From Polyangium sp. 15x6 (GTDB taxonomy: Bacteria > Myxococcota_A > Polyangia > Polyangiales > Polyangiaceae): DNA of 64,000 nucleotides. Below, piece by piece: positions 53,827 through 63,131 of the stretch. The position numbers and the translations under genes were made by a program. The notes under the pieces are model-generated. The model worked only from the letters and a program-made list of their open reading frames with translations, had not been told where the DNA came from and ran no database searches. The stretch covers positions 118,477 to 182,476 of the forward strand of contig NZ_JASBQE010000014.1 of the NCBI RefSeq assembly GCF_029960785.1, given 5' to 3'. The number at the start of each line of letters is the position of its first letter. The first letter of the stretch is position 1.

Positions 53827-54375
53827 TCACGCAGGGTCCGTGAGGCCGAAGTAGTGCGCCAGAAAGTCGCCGAAGCTGTCGTATTTGAACCAGAATTCGA
53901 AACGCTTGTGGCAGCCGAGGATCGGATACTCGCCGTCGCGGTCGGCGCGGTGGAAGAGCAGGATGTGATCCTGGTCCCCCGCGGGGAGCTCGATGGCGAG
54001 CGCGTCCGCCATCGCCGGGTTCGGTAGGAGCTCGATCCACGCCTCGACCGCCTGCTCGTTGGTCATGGGATAGGGGTCTTCGTAGCCCTCGGGCATCGCG
54101 CGCGCGCTCGCGATCGCCCAGTCCATGAGGATGTCGCGCAAGGGCTTCGCGTCGAGCCGCGGCGGCGAATCTGGCGACACGCGGAACCAGGTCGCGTCGA
54201 AGGCGAGCCAGGTCGAGAGGCTCGGGGGCAGCGGACGTCCGTCGGGCAATGTGAGCGACGCCAGAGCCGAGGCGTCGAGCGGCTTCGGATCCCGAAATTC
54301 GCCAAACCAAAGCTCGGCGCGCCCGCCATTGCGGCGGAGATGCGCGACGACTTCGTCCGTCCTATCACGACTCAT
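53827..54375 (-). CDS. SMI1/KNR4 (SUKH)-like hypothetical protein
   Basis: The start at 54375 gives MSRDRTDEVVAHLRRNGGRA. The 182-residue product has an order that recalls SUKH proteins: RPLPPSLSTWLAFDATWFRV near the N-terminus, then DQDHILLFHRADRDGEYPIL, and an aromatic C-terminus (KYDSFGDFLAHYFGL). SUKH proteins are often immunity proteins for nuclease toxins, but many are orphan copies and no toxin gene adjoins this one. It is convergent with the M16 gene and divergent from the kinase-STAND gene, 216 bases away. Confidence 0.5.
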   Translation of the reverse strand: MSRDRTDEVVAHLRRNGGRAELWFGEFRDPKPLDASALASLTLPDGRPLPPSLSTWLAFDATWFRVSPDSPPRLDAKPLRDILMDWAIASARAMPEGYEDPYPMTNEQAVEAWIELLPNPAMADALAIELPAGDQDHILLFHRADRDGEYPILGCHKRFEFWFKYDSFGDFLAHYFGLTDPA

Positions 54376-54591
54376 ATCCCGTGCTCCTCTGGGCGGCCTT
54401 CCTACCCCGACGCTCCGGCAAGCGCCATCTGTAATCGTCCAGCACCACTGCCGGCTTGCGGGCTGCCATCGGCAAGGCAGTTGATCACGCTCTGGAGGAA
54501 TGATAGCGGAGACGTGCCGGAGGACCGTCAAGAAGCCGACGACGGCTGCGACACACGTCATGCCCGCGCTGCCATCCAGCGAGACCGACCG

Positions 54592-57213
54592 ATGCGCCCC
54601 GTGGTCCCTGACGAGGTAGAACGCGACCCCCGTCCCCTGACGGCGGCGAGCGTCACCGCGGACTTCGTTCGTGTCGAGAGGACCTCGCCGCCACGGCAGA
54701 TTGCGACGTCCTCCGCGCCCGGCGAGCGAGACGCGCCCCGCGACGCTGCCTCTCTGCCCGAAGGCTTCCTCGAGCACTACGAGATCATCCGCAAGCTCGG
54801 CGAAGGCGGCATGGGAATCGTGCTGCTCGCGCGGGACATCAAGCTCGGGCGCCTCGTCGCCATCAAGCTCCTCCAGGACAGCGGACAGGCGACGTCACGC
54901 CTGCTCGCCGAGGCGCGAGCGACGGCGCGCTGCAGGCACGAGAACATCGTGGTGATCCACGACGTCGACGAGACCAACGGGCATCCGTACATGGTCCTCG
55001 AATACCTCGAGGGCCGCACGCTGCGGGATGTCCTGTCCTCGGGCGCCCGAGGATCGAGCCGCGTGCTCCCGAGGGGCCTCGCGCTCGACATCGTGATGTC
55101 GGTCCTCCGCGCGCTCGTCGCCGCGCACGAGCGCGACGTCGTGCATCGCGATCTCAAGCCCGAGAACATCATGATCCTCGACGCCGGGGGGGTCAAAGTG
55201 CTGGATTTCGGGCTCGCGAGGCGCGGGGACGGCCTTGCATCGAGCGACGGCGGCACGCTCGCGTACATGGCGCCCGAGCAATGGCGCGGCGAGAATGTCG
55301 ATGCGCGTGCCGATCTCTGGGCGGTCGGCGTCCTCTTGTACGAGCTGCTCTCCGGCGCGCATCCGCTCGCGCCGCTCACGCGGGAGCGGCTCGAGAGCGT
55401 CGCCGACCAGAATGCGCCCATGCCCAGGCTCCGCGACGTCCTGCCCGAGCTTTCGGCGCTCTCGGACGTCGTCGACCGCTGCTTGCGCAAGCAAAAGGAG
55501 GAGCGATTCGCGTCGGCGGACGAGCTGCTCGCCGCGCTCACGCCCTTGCGTGAAGGGGGAAAGCCCCTCGCGCTCGCCGAGGGTGAGCAGCCGTTCGCGG
55601 GGCTCTCGGCGTTCCAGGAGGCGGACGCGGGCCGCTTCTTCGGGCGCGAGCGGGACATCGCGGCCCTCGTGGGGCGGCTGCGTCGTCAGCGGCTCGTCAC
55701 GGTGGTAGGATCCTCCGGCGCTGGAAAGTCGTCGTTTCTGCGGGCCGGCGTGATTCCGGCCTTGAAGCACTCCGGCGAGGACTGGGACGTTCTCGTCCTG
55801 CGCCCGGGCCGCGCCCCCGTGTCGTCGATCGGCGAGACGCTCGCCGAGGTGCTCGCCGAAGGCACAACGGACGGCCCCGCGGCCTCGGGCAATCTCCGCG
55901 CCGAGCCGGGCCTGCTCGGCGCCCGCCTGCGCGCGCATTGTCGCGCGCGGGGGCCCGGGAGCCGCGCGCTCGTCTTCGTCGACCAATTCGAGGAGCTCTA
56001 TACGCTCGTCTCCGATCCGGGCGAGCGATCCGCGTTCCTTCAATGCCTCCTCGGCGTAGCGGACGACGCCTCGTCGCCGCTCCGGGTCATCGTGACCATT
56101 CGCTCGGATTTCCTCGACCGCGTCGCCGAGGATCCCCATTTCCTGGCCGAGGTGACCCAGGGCCTCTTCCTCCTGCCGCCCATGGCGCGCGAGGGCCTGC
56201 GGGAGGCTTTGCGGCGCCCCGTGGAGGCGTCCGGGCATCGGTTCGAGGACGAGGCGATGATCACCGACATCCTCGCCGAGCTGTCGCGCGCCAAGACCCC
56301 GCTCCCGCTCCTGCAATTCGCGGCCGCGGAGCTCTGGGAGGCGCGTGATCGGGAAGCGAAGACCTTGACGCGCGCGAGCTACGAGCGGGAGACAAAGGCC
56401 CCGACCGACCCCAAGAGCGTCGCGCAAGCGTTCTTCGAGCCCGCGGGCGCGCGGGTCTTCGTGATAGACAACACCGGGGACGCCTATCTCTGGAACGCGC
56501 GCGAGGCAGGTGTGCCGGTCGTGCTCGGACGGCACGACGTGGGCGTGCGCCACGCGCAATGGAGCCCGGACGGCTCGCGCGTCGTCACCACGTCCGTGGA
56601 TGGGATCGCGCGAATCTGGGATGTCCGCGGCGCGACGGCCCCCATCGTGCTTCGTGGTCATGAATCGGAGGCGATCTACGCCCTGTGGTCTCCCGATGGC
56701 GCGCGGGTCGTCACGACGTCCAAGGACGCGACCGCGCGCGTGTGGAACGCCGATAGCTCCGGGCAGCCGGTGATCCTCCGTGGTCATGGAGATGAGGTCT
56801 TTTGGGCGAGCCATAGCCCCGATGGCGCGCGCATCGCCACGGCGTCGGCGGACACGACGGTGCGCGTCTGGAACACAGACGGGTCCGGCCAGCCGTTCGT
56901 GCTCGCCGCCGGGCCCCTCGCCGTCACGGACGTAGCCTGGAGCCCCGATGGGAAATACATCGCGCACCACTCCGAGGAGAAGGTCGCGCGCGTGTGGCGC
57001 GCCGTACGGCCATTCTCCGGCCCCGGCGACGCCCAACTCTGGAATGCGACCTCTTATTGTATTCCCGCCGCTATCCGGATCGACCTCCTGCACGTCACCG
57101 AAGCCGATGCTCGGAGGGATCAGCAAGCGTGCGAGCGCCGCGTCGCGGAGGCTCGGGCCGCCGAGGGAAACCCAGGCCTCGCGCCGCCTCGTGATAGGGT
57201 GTCACACCCATGA
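54592..57213 (+). CDS. Ser/Thr kinase fused to STAND NTPase and WD40 repeats
   Basis: The ATG at 54592 was chosen because the earlier open frame runs into the control region opposite the SUKH-like gene. The 873-residue product has an active-looking kinase (about 62-325: [46 protein letters not shown]). An nSTAND1 NTPase follows (about 335-600: [46 protein letters not shown]), then about four WD40 repeats ([17 protein letters not shown]). Between them the sequence jumps from [20 protein letters not shown] directly into a blade, and the usual helical domain is absent, implying an internal deletion. The family's usual C-terminal end ([10 protein letters not shown]) is kept. The stop overlaps the FHA-sigma-54 start. 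Confidence 0.85.
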   Translation: MRPVVPDEVERDPRPLTAASVTADFVRVERTSPPRQIATSSAPGERDAPRDAASLPEGFLEHYEIIRKLGEGGMGIVLLARDIKLGRLVAIKLLQDSGQATSRLLAEARATARCRHENIVVIHDVDETNGHPYMVLEYLEGRTLRDVLSSGARGSSRVLPRGLALDIVMSVLRALVAAHERDVVHRDLKPENIMILDAGGVKVLDFGLARRGDGLASSDGGTLAYMAPEQWRGENVDARADLWAVGVLLYELLSGAHPLAPLTRERLESVADQNAPMPRLRDVLPELSALSDVVDRCLRKQKEERFASADELLAALTPLREGGKPLALAEGEQPFAGLSAFQEADAGRFFGRERDIAALVGRLRRQRLVTVVGSSGAGKSSFLRAGVIPALKHSGEDWDVLVLRPGRAPVSSIGETLAEVLAEGTTDGPAASGNLRAEPGLLGARLRAHCRARGPGSRALVFVDQFEELYTLVSDPGERSAFLQCLLGVADDASSPLRVIVTIRSDFLDRVAEDPHFLAEVTQGLFLLPPMAREGLREALRRPVEASGHRFEDEAMITDILAELSRAKTPLPLLQFAAAELWEARDREAKTLTRASYERETKAPTDPKSVAQAFFEPAGARVFVIDNTGDAYLWNAREAGVPVVLGRHDVGVRHAQWSPDGSRVVTTSVDGIARIWDVRGATAPIVLRGHESEAIYALWSPDGARVVTTSKDATARVWNADSSGQPVILRGHGDEVFWASHSPDGARIATASADTTVRVWNTDGSGQPFVLAAGPLAVTDVAWSPDGKYIAHHSEEKVARVWRAVRPFSGPGDAQLWNATSYCIPAAIRIDLLHVTEADARRDQQACERRVAEARAAEGNPGLAPPRDRVSHP

Positions 57214-58658
57214 CGCGGAAGCCGATCTCGCTCGGTACGACCCAGGACCCCGTGCGCGAGGAGCGGAGGGCGCAGCCCCTCGCGCGTCCGTTCCTGTTCG
57301 TCGTGCTCCATTGTGACCAACCGGCGCTCGGCGGCGCGCGGTATGGCCTTTTGGAGACCGACGTCGTCGACATCGGCCGCGGCCCTGAGCGCGTCGCCTC
57401 GCGCGTCCGCGAGGGGGGCGCGAGCCGACTCGATTTGCGTTTGCCCGACGCGGCCATCTCGAAGTCCCAGGCGCGCCTCGTCAGGAGCGGCGAGGGCTGG
57501 GTCTTCGAGGACGCAGGCTCGAGGAACGGCTCTTTCGTCAATGACAAGCGCGTCCGAAAGGTCGCGCTCGAGGACGGTGATTTCATCGAGCTCGGCAACG
57601 TCATCCTGCGCTACCGCGCGGGCCTGCCGTCTTCGCCTGCCTCCGCGGCGGATCTCGACCTCCAGGGCCCGGAGGGCGGGGGGTTCTCCACGCTCGTCCC
57701 GCCGCTCGCGGACGAGCTCGACACGCTGACGCGTATCGCGCGAGCGCCCATCCCGGTGCTGCTCCTCGGCGAGTCGGGCACGGGCAAAGAAGTGCTCGCG
57801 GGAGGCGTCCACGCGCTCTCGGGGCGGACAGGGCCGCTCGTCGCCGTCAATTGCGGGGCGCTCACGGCGTCGCTGCTCGAGAGCCAGCTCTTTGGACATG
57901 TCAAGGGCGCGTTCACGGGGGCCATCCGGGACGAGCCGGGGTACGTGCGCAGGGCGAACGGCGGCACGCTCTTCCTCGACGAGGTGGGCGATCTCCCGAT
58001 GCCTGCGCAAGCCGCGCTCTTGCGCGTGCTCGAGGAGAGCGAGGTCGTGCCCGTCGGCGGGACGAGCCCCATCAAGGTGGATCTGCGCGTCGTCGCGGCG
58101 ACACACAAGTCGCTCGACAAGATGGCCATCCGGGGCGAGCTCCGGGTCGACTTGCTGGCGCGGCTCTCCGGGCACCGGCACACGCTCACGCCGCTGCGGG
58201 ACCGGATCGAGGACATGGGCATCCTGGTCCGCGATCTGCTGCGGCGCTGCAAGGTGCCGGGCGCGCCCGAGCTCGGCTTCACCGTGGAGGCCGGCAAGCT
58301 GCTCGTGCAGCAGCGGTGGCCGCTCAACATCCGCGAGCTGTCGCAGACCCTCGGCGTCGCGGCCGCGCTCGCGGACGGTCCGCTCATCGAGAGCGCGCAC
58401 CTCGAGAGCGCGCACCTCGAGAGCGCGCCCCCCGAGAGCCCGCACCTCCTCGAGAAGAGCCACGAGACCGTCGCGCCGCCCGAGCCCGAGGAGGAGAGAG
58501 GCACGGTGCCGGACGAGCTGCGCGGGCGTATCATGGCGCTCCTCGAGAAGCACAGGGGCAACGTGAGCGGGGTGGCGCGCGACATGGGCAAGTCGCGGGT
58601 CCAGATCCACCGCTGGATCCAGAGGTTCTCGATCGACATCGACGCCTATCGCTCGTGA
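57210..58658 (+). CDS. Sigma-54 activator with N-terminal FHA domain
   Basis: The ATG at 57210 overlaps the upstream kinase stop (ATGA). The 482-residue product has an FHA domain (about 45-130: [47 protein letters not shown]) and a sigma-54 AAA+ domain with Walker A GESGTGKE, loop [20 protein letters not shown] and Walker [14 protein letters not shown]. Its C-terminal Fis-like HTH is [23 protein letters not shown] domains bind phosphothreonine, so the co-encoded Ser/Thr kinase is a natural input. A short repeat near residues 390-410 ([18 protein letters not shown]) is a flexible linker. Target promoters are not evident here. Confidence 0.92.
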   Translation: MTRKPISLGTTQDPVREERRAQPLARPFLFVVLHCDQPALGGARYGLLETDVVDIGRGPERVASRVREGGASRLDLRLPDAAISKSQARLVRSGEGWVFEDAGSRNGSFVNDKRVRKVALEDGDFIELGNVILRYRAGLPSSPASAADLDLQGPEGGGFSTLVPPLADELDTLTRIARAPIPVLLLGESGTGKEVLAGGVHALSGRTGPLVAVNCGALTASLLESQLFGHVKGAFTGAIRDEPGYVRRANGGTLFLDEVGDLPMPAQAALLRVLEESEVVPVGGTSPIKVDLRVVAATHKSLDKMAIRGELRVDLLARLSGHRHTLTPLRDRIEDMGILVRDLLRRCKVPGAPELGFTVEAGKLLVQQRWPLNIRELSQTLGVAAALADGPLIESAHLESAHLESAPPESPHLLEKSHETVAPPEPEEERGTVPDELRGRIMALLEKHRGNVSGVARDMGKSRVQIHRWIQRFSIDIDAYRS

Positions 58659-58730
58659 TCGTGGCCCGAGATCGGCGACCTCCGGGGGCTCGGGCCTACG
58701 CTGCAGCGCTCTCGTGGACGTGAAGCCCAT

Positions 58731-60680
58731 TCACGGCATCGGGCACGTATCGACCATCGACGGCTCGCATGCCGCGTCCTTCTTCACCTCGAGGAGCTGC
58801 ATCATGCCTTCGTCCTCGTGCTCCAGGATGTGGCAGTGCAGCACGTACTTGCCCTCGTAATGCAGGAAGCGCGACTGGAACTTGAGAGAGCCGTCGACTC
58901 CCTGCATGCCGCCCGTGGGGATGAGAATCGTATCGCGCCAGATGGGCCGTGCCGGCGTCTTCCCGTTGATGGACGTCACGAGGAACGAGTTGACGTGGAT
59001 GTGGAAGGGATGGACCGACTCTCCACCCTTCATGACCCACTTGTTGTTGAGCGTCCATTCCTCCACGGCGCCCAATGCCATGCACTGGTCGATACGGGTT
59101 TCGCAGAACGTGCGGCCGTCGATGGTGAAGTGCGGCTGGTTCATGTCGTCGAGGGACACCCTGAAATCGAGCGTGCGTGTATTCTCGACCTGATTGCCAG
59201 GCTTCGCCATGTCATCGAATGACGGGTAAAGCGCGGGCGGCGTGAGCGCCTGCGGGATCGCGAGGCTCTTGTCCGGCTCCCCCGAGACGACCACGGTGGC
59301 GAGGACCTGCGGCTCCCAGCAGACGAAGTCGAGGTAGCCGAGCGCCACCATCTGGTAGGTGCCCGCTTCGAACTGGGTCAGCAGGTCCACACGGCCCCCC
59401 GGCGGGACGACGTATTCGATCTCCGAAGTGGCGTCGGCCATCGGCATCTTCAAGGGCGCAGCGTAGGTGATCCCGTCCGTCGCGACCTGGTAGTACGTGA
59501 CCGACTTCGCCCGCACCTCGTCCCGCTTGAGCACGGGCGGCATCATCCCGACACTTTTGCAGTCGTAGCCGAAAGGATCATAGCCGGACTTCGGTAGCGA
59601 CGTCGCGGCGTCCACCTGATCGTCCGGCACGCGAAGAAAGGCGATGTCCAGCGGAGCACGAAAGCCCGTGTGAAGGACCCGAAGACGCTGCACCTCGCTC
59701 GGGCGCATACGAAGGATCGGATTGATCTGGCCGTTGACGTGGAAGAAATCATCGACACCAGGAGGCAAGGCGCCGGCCTTGCCCATCTCATTGTACGTCG
59801 CGAGGCGAGTCTTCCCGGTGCACGCATCCTTGGCTTGGATCATCAATTCGCCAACGACGAGGAGTTGCTCCTTGCCCTGCCCCGGCGCGGGCTCGGGAGA
59901 AAACATCTTGTCGAGATCGTCTTGCCATTCGTCGCGAATGATGAGGGCCCCGACCATACCGCCTGCCACCTGGATGGCCGTCGCTCCATGGAAGTGCGGG
60001 TGGTACCAGTAGGTCCCGGCCGGATGATCGGCCATCGTCCCATCCGGCATGACGAGGCCTTTGGGGATGTCGAAGACGAAGTCGTAGCTTTGGCCAGGAC
60101 CAATCTCCAAAAAGACGTCATCTCCGGGCGGCCCGGGGTCGACGTGCAGACCGTGCGTGTGGAAGTTGGTCGTGTTGTTCTGCATGCCCGGGCCGTGCCC
60201 GCCATGCCCACCGCTGGTGGTCGTCATGCCGCCGCAATCGCCGGGGTCCACGGCGCTGCCGTCGTCCGGGAGGCCGTTGATGAGCTTGAGCCTGAGCCGA
60301 TCACCCGGGTGAAGCTCGATGCTCGGGCCTGGAATCGTGCCCGTATACGTGCCCTCGAAATTCGCCTCTCCTGTATTGACTTTGAGGCCGGTGTACGCGC
60401 GGGTCATGAACGTATACTGGCCGACCGTCACCTCGACTTCGGTGATGGTCATCTCGATATCGAGAAGGCCGTCCTTGGCTCGGACCGTGGCGGGATTGAA
60501 GAGCTCTCGGCTCGGAGTCGGCTTCGGCGTCTGCGACTTGTCGTCGGAGCTGCAACCGAGGCTATCGGGCAGCAAGAGGCCAGCGCCGAGCATGGCGCCC
60601 AGCCTCAAAAAGTCGCGCCGCTCGAACGTGAGCGTGGCACGAGCCCGATTTGCATAAGATGAAGGTTTGTTCTGGGACAT
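58731..60680 (-). CDS. Multicopper oxidase with Tat-type signal
   Basis: The start at 60680 gives MSQNKPSSYANRARATLTFE; a longer frame exists but its extra N-terminus lacks export features. The 649-residue product has a twin-arginine signal (ERRDFLRLGAMLGAGLLL) followed by SLGC, a possible lipobox. Copper motifs are NFHTHGLHV, TYWYHPHFHGATAIQVAGG, HPFHIHVN and YVLHCHILEHEDEGMM, giving the type 1, 2 and 3 sites. A Met/His/Gly-rich loop (CGGMTTTSGGHGGHGPGM) lies between early strands. It oxidises phenols, metals or pigments with O2 in the periplasm or outside. It is convergent with the FHA gene. Its neighbours give no clear substrate. Confidence 0.92.
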   Translation of the reverse strand: MSQNKPSSYANRARATLTFERRDFLRLGAMLGAGLLLPDSLGCSSDDKSQTPKPTPSRELFNPATVRAKDGLLDIEMTITEVEVTVGQYTFMTRAYTGLKVNTGEANFEGTYTGTIPGPSIELHPGDRLRLKLINGLPDDGSAVDPGDCGGMTTTSGGHGGHGPGMQNNTTNFHTHGLHVDPGPPGDDVFLEIGPGQSYDFVFDIPKGLVMPDGTMADHPAGTYWYHPHFHGATAIQVAGGMVGALIIRDEWQDDLDKMFSPEPAPGQGKEQLLVVGELMIQAKDACTGKTRLATYNEMGKAGALPPGVDDFFHVNGQINPILRMRPSEVQRLRVLHTGFRAPLDIAFLRVPDDQVDAATSLPKSGYDPFGYDCKSVGMMPPVLKRDEVRAKSVTYYQVATDGITYAAPLKMPMADATSEIEYVVPPGGRVDLLTQFEAGTYQMVALGYLDFVCWEPQVLATVVVSGEPDKSLAIPQALTPPALYPSFDDMAKPGNQVENTRTLDFRVSLDDMNQPHFTIDGRTFCETRIDQCMALGAVEEWTLNNKWVMKGGESVHPFHIHVNSFLVTSINGKTPARPIWRDTILIPTGGMQGVDGSLKFQSRFLHYEGKYVLHCHILEHEDEGMMQLLEVKKDAACEPSMVDTCPMP

Positions 60681-61498
60681 CACGAATTCACCTGTGGGTT
60701 CGCCGTTTGCGCTCCGGATGGTCGACATGCCCCGAGGAAGCTTTGGGGGGACCATGGGTATCACGAGCGGCACCTATCTCAGATGGGGAGCCGCGGGACA
60801 CCTCGAGGCTCCGTCTGGCTGCTCCGAGCGTGCGCCTTGCAACGCTCAGGCCACCTTTCCCAACGAGAACACAATCCCGTCGGTAAGCGCGCGCGCACGA
60901 TAAGGCGGCCACCGGCCGAGCGCCGCCGACGGCAGCGTACTGTACCTGTAACAGGACCTGTAACACGGCCCTGTTACAGGTCCTGTTACAGCGATCGGAC
61001 CAGCGTAAGTCGCATCTCTAGAAACGATGAGACGCCCAGGCCCGGTAGGCCCTGGCCACCGGACGCCGCACCCGGCAGGCACCGACTCGCGTTCTTGCCC
61101 TCGCTGCGCTGTTCGCCGCTCGAAACCCACGGCGCGCTCGATCGGGTCCCGCGACATGCGCGGGTTGATGTCTCGAGACCGTAGCCTCCTGTCAGCACAT
61201 GCGGACAGAACAACGCACGCAGCAAGGCCGATCTGCGACGGAAGCAAGACGTTTCATGGGCTGGCACCTCGCTTGCTACGTCGCGGGCGTAACGTCTATC
61301 CAAAGAGAACCCAGGTAGAAACCGTGACCCTCTGACCTTGCTCGCCGACGGTACCGCACAACCGAGCGTACGGCAAGACAAACGTTCGTCGTCAGCGGCA
61401 GCGAGAACCGCCCTGTTCGGCGACGCTGGCCGCCCACCGATTCCCATGAGCGCTTCCCGAGGCGACCTTTCGACGCCGGGGCAGCAAGAGGACCCACG
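60681..61498. other. 818-base non-coding region between multicopper oxidase and NRPS cluster
   Basis: Open frames on both strands give no recognisable protein sequence and carry no good ribosome sites. The region must hold the promoters of the multicopper oxidase (minus) and of the MbtH/NRPS operon (plus). It contains one striking element, the inverted repeat at 60946-60991. A decayed gene cannot be excluded in 61020-61330, but I see no family resemblance in it. Confidence 0.5.
60946..60991. repeat. 46-base perfect inverted repeat made of four CTGTAACAG-type half sites
   Basis: The left arm is 60946-60965 (CTGTAACAGGACCTGTAACA) and the right arm 60972-60991 is its exact reverse complement, with a 6-base centre (CGGCCC). 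Within each arm the TGTAACA/TGTTACA core occurs twice, 12 bases apart. Such regular spacing suggests a double operator bound on one helix face, or a strong stem structure. It lies about 265 bases upstream of the oxidase start and about 510 upstream of mbtH, so could regulate either. Confidence 0.85.
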
Positions 61499-61726
61499 AT
61501 GAGTGTCTTCGACGACGCAGATGCCACCTTCGAGGTGGTCGTGAACCACGAGGAGCAATACTCCATCTGGCCCGCCGGCCGGGAGATCCCTGCGGGCTGG
61601 CGCCTGGCAGGGAAGAATGGGAAACGCGCGGAGTGCCTCCAGTATATCGAGGCGGTCTGGACCGACATGCGGCCGCTCAGCCTGCGCAAGCAGATGGACG
61701 CGGCTGCGGCCGCGGCCAAGCAATAA
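61499..61726 (+). CDS. MbtH-family protein
   Basis: The 75-residue product begins [20 protein letters not shown] and contains the family's signature: [19 protein letters not shown], then [20 protein letters not shown]. MbtH proteins bind NRPS adenylation domains and raise their stability or activity. Its place as first gene of the NRPS run matches that role; the adenylation domain at the window end is the likely partner. The C-terminal Ala-rich tail ([10 protein letters not shown]) is an ornament. Confidence 0.93.
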   Translation: MSVFDDADATFEVVVNHEEQYSIWPAGREIPAGWRLAGKNGKRAECLQYIEAVWTDMRPLSLRKQMDAAAAAAKQ

Positions 61727-61742
61727 ACCTGAGTCGCCGACG

Positions 61743-62510
61743 ATGGATCCGATCCCGGGCGCGTGGTTCTGGAGGCCCAGGCCCGTGGCGTTGCCGCGGG
61801 CGCGGCTGTTTTGCTTCCCCTACGCAGGGGCGAATGCAATGGTCTTCCGGACCTGGGTCGCGGAGCTTCCGCCCGACGTGGAGCTCGTCGCCGCGCAGCT
61901 CCCAGGCCGCGGGCCGCGAATCCGAGAGGCGCCCATGACGAGGCTAGAGCCCCTGGTAGAGGCGCTCGGGCAGGCGCTCGCCCCTGGCCGCATACCTTTC
62001 GTGATGTTCGGGCACAGCATGGGCGGGCTCGTCGCATTTGCGCTTTGCCACTGGCTACGCGCACGCGGCTTTCAGGCGCCGATGCACCTCTTCATCTCCG
62101 GCCGCCGCGCGGCGCGGTTCCCGGACTCCGACCCACCCACCGGCGAGCTGACCGACGAGTACATCCTCTCCTGCATTCGACGTCACGGCGGAACGCCCGC
62201 GAGCGTCCTGGCCGAGCCGGAGCTCATGGAGCTCGTCCTGCCCGTTTTCCGGGCGGACCTCGAACTCCTCCGGTCCTACCGCCATGTACCCACAGAGCCT
62301 CTCGATGCTCCGCTGACCGCGCTCGGGGGCATGAAGGACGACACGGTGCAGCCGGCGCAGCTCGAAGGGTGGCGCGAACACACGAAAGGTCCGTTTGCGC
62401 TCCGCATCTTCGAGGGAGACCACTTCTTCCTGCATTCCTCGGAAGCCGCTGTGCTGCGCGTGGTCGGGCAGGCATTCGAGGGGAGCTCGCGTGGAGCACA
62501 TAGGACGTGA
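61743..62510 (+). CDS. Type II (repair) thioesterase of the NRPS cluster
   Basis: The start at 61743 follows mbtH by 16 bases. The 255-residue product begins MDPIPGAWFWRPRPVALPRA and has LFCFPYAGANAMVFRTWVAE, the nucleophile GHSMGG (S92), the acidic residue region (GGMKDDTVQP) and H227 in GDHFFLHS. Type II thioesterases free stalled carrier proteins by hydrolysing wrong acyl or aminoacyl groups. The active-site triad looks complete. Confidence 0.92.
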   Translation: MDPIPGAWFWRPRPVALPRARLFCFPYAGANAMVFRTWVAELPPDVELVAAQLPGRGPRIREAPMTRLEPLVEALGQALAPGRIPFVMFGHSMGGLVAFALCHWLRARGFQAPMHLFISGRRAARFPDSDPPTGELTDEYILSCIRRHGGTPASVLAEPELMELVLPVFRADLELLRSYRHVPTEPLDAPLTALGGMKDDTVQPAQLEGWREHTKGPFALRIFEGDHFFLHSSEAAVLRVVGQAFEGSSRGAHRT

Positions 62511-62512
62511 CA

Positions 62513-63079
62513 ATGGCAGGCGAGGCAACGAAGAACGAGCGAACCGAGACGTCCACCAAGCAAGAGTCCATGGCGGACGGCGTCGAAGCGAAGTCGGAAA
62601 TCCCGTCGAACGACGTGCGCGCGCGCGAAAGCCGCGCGGAGGCGATCATCCGGCGAAACGTCCTCTGGGCGCTCGTGGCGGGCGTCCTCCCCGTGCCCGC
62701 CGTCGATCTCGTTGCAATCAAAGGCACTCAGCTCAAGATGCTGAAGGAGCTCGCCGACCTCTATGAGGTGAGGTTCACCCAAGACGTCGCGAAGGCGCTC
62801 CTTGGCACCCTCATCTCGAGCACCTGGAGCGTGGGGGTGGGGACCACGCTCGGATACGGGCTCGCCAAATTCGTGCCCGTGGTCGGCTCGGCACTCGGGA
62901 TCATCTCCACGCCGCTCGTCGCGGGTGCGACCACCCATGCGCTCGGCAAGGTATTCATGATGCATTTCGAAACCGGCGGTACGTTTCTCGATTTCGATCC
63001 GAACGCCATGCGGTCGCATTTCAGATCGGAGCTGGAGAAGGCCAAGCGGACGGTCGCCACGATGAGGCAGGAGCCGTAG
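62513..63079 (+). CDS. DUF697-type membrane-associated protein within the NRPS operon
   Basis: The ATG at 62513 was preferred over a GTG at 62507, which overlaps the thioesterase stop, because AGGA lies 7 bases before the ATG. The 188-residue product has a charged N-terminus (1-40), then AIIRRNVLWALVAGVLPVPA, VDLVAIKGTQLKMLKELADL, and two hydrophobic Gly-rich segments (TWSVGVGTTLGYGLAKFVPV; GSALGIISTPLVAGATTHAL). This matches DUF697, usually found with GTPases or as a small membrane protein. It is not a known part of peptide synthesis; it may help anchor the machinery or transport the product. Confidence 0.7.
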   Translation: MAGEATKNERTETSTKQESMADGVEAKSEIPSNDVRARESRAEAIIRRNVLWALVAGVLPVPAVDLVAIKGTQLKMLKELADLYEVRFTQDVAKALLGTLISSTWSVGVGTTLGYGLAKFVPVVGSALGIISTPLVAGATTHALGKVFMMHFETGGTFLDFDPNAMRSHFRSELEKAKRTVATMRQEP

Positions 63080-63131
63080 GCCTGCCTGCCGCCCCTCGGG
63101 CTCGGATGGATATCAAGAGAATCAATCTACG

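Noticed and set aside
60783..61335. Small open frames on both strands ahead of mbtH
   Set aside because: They include the inverted repeat, have no good ribosome sites and no recognisable sequence.
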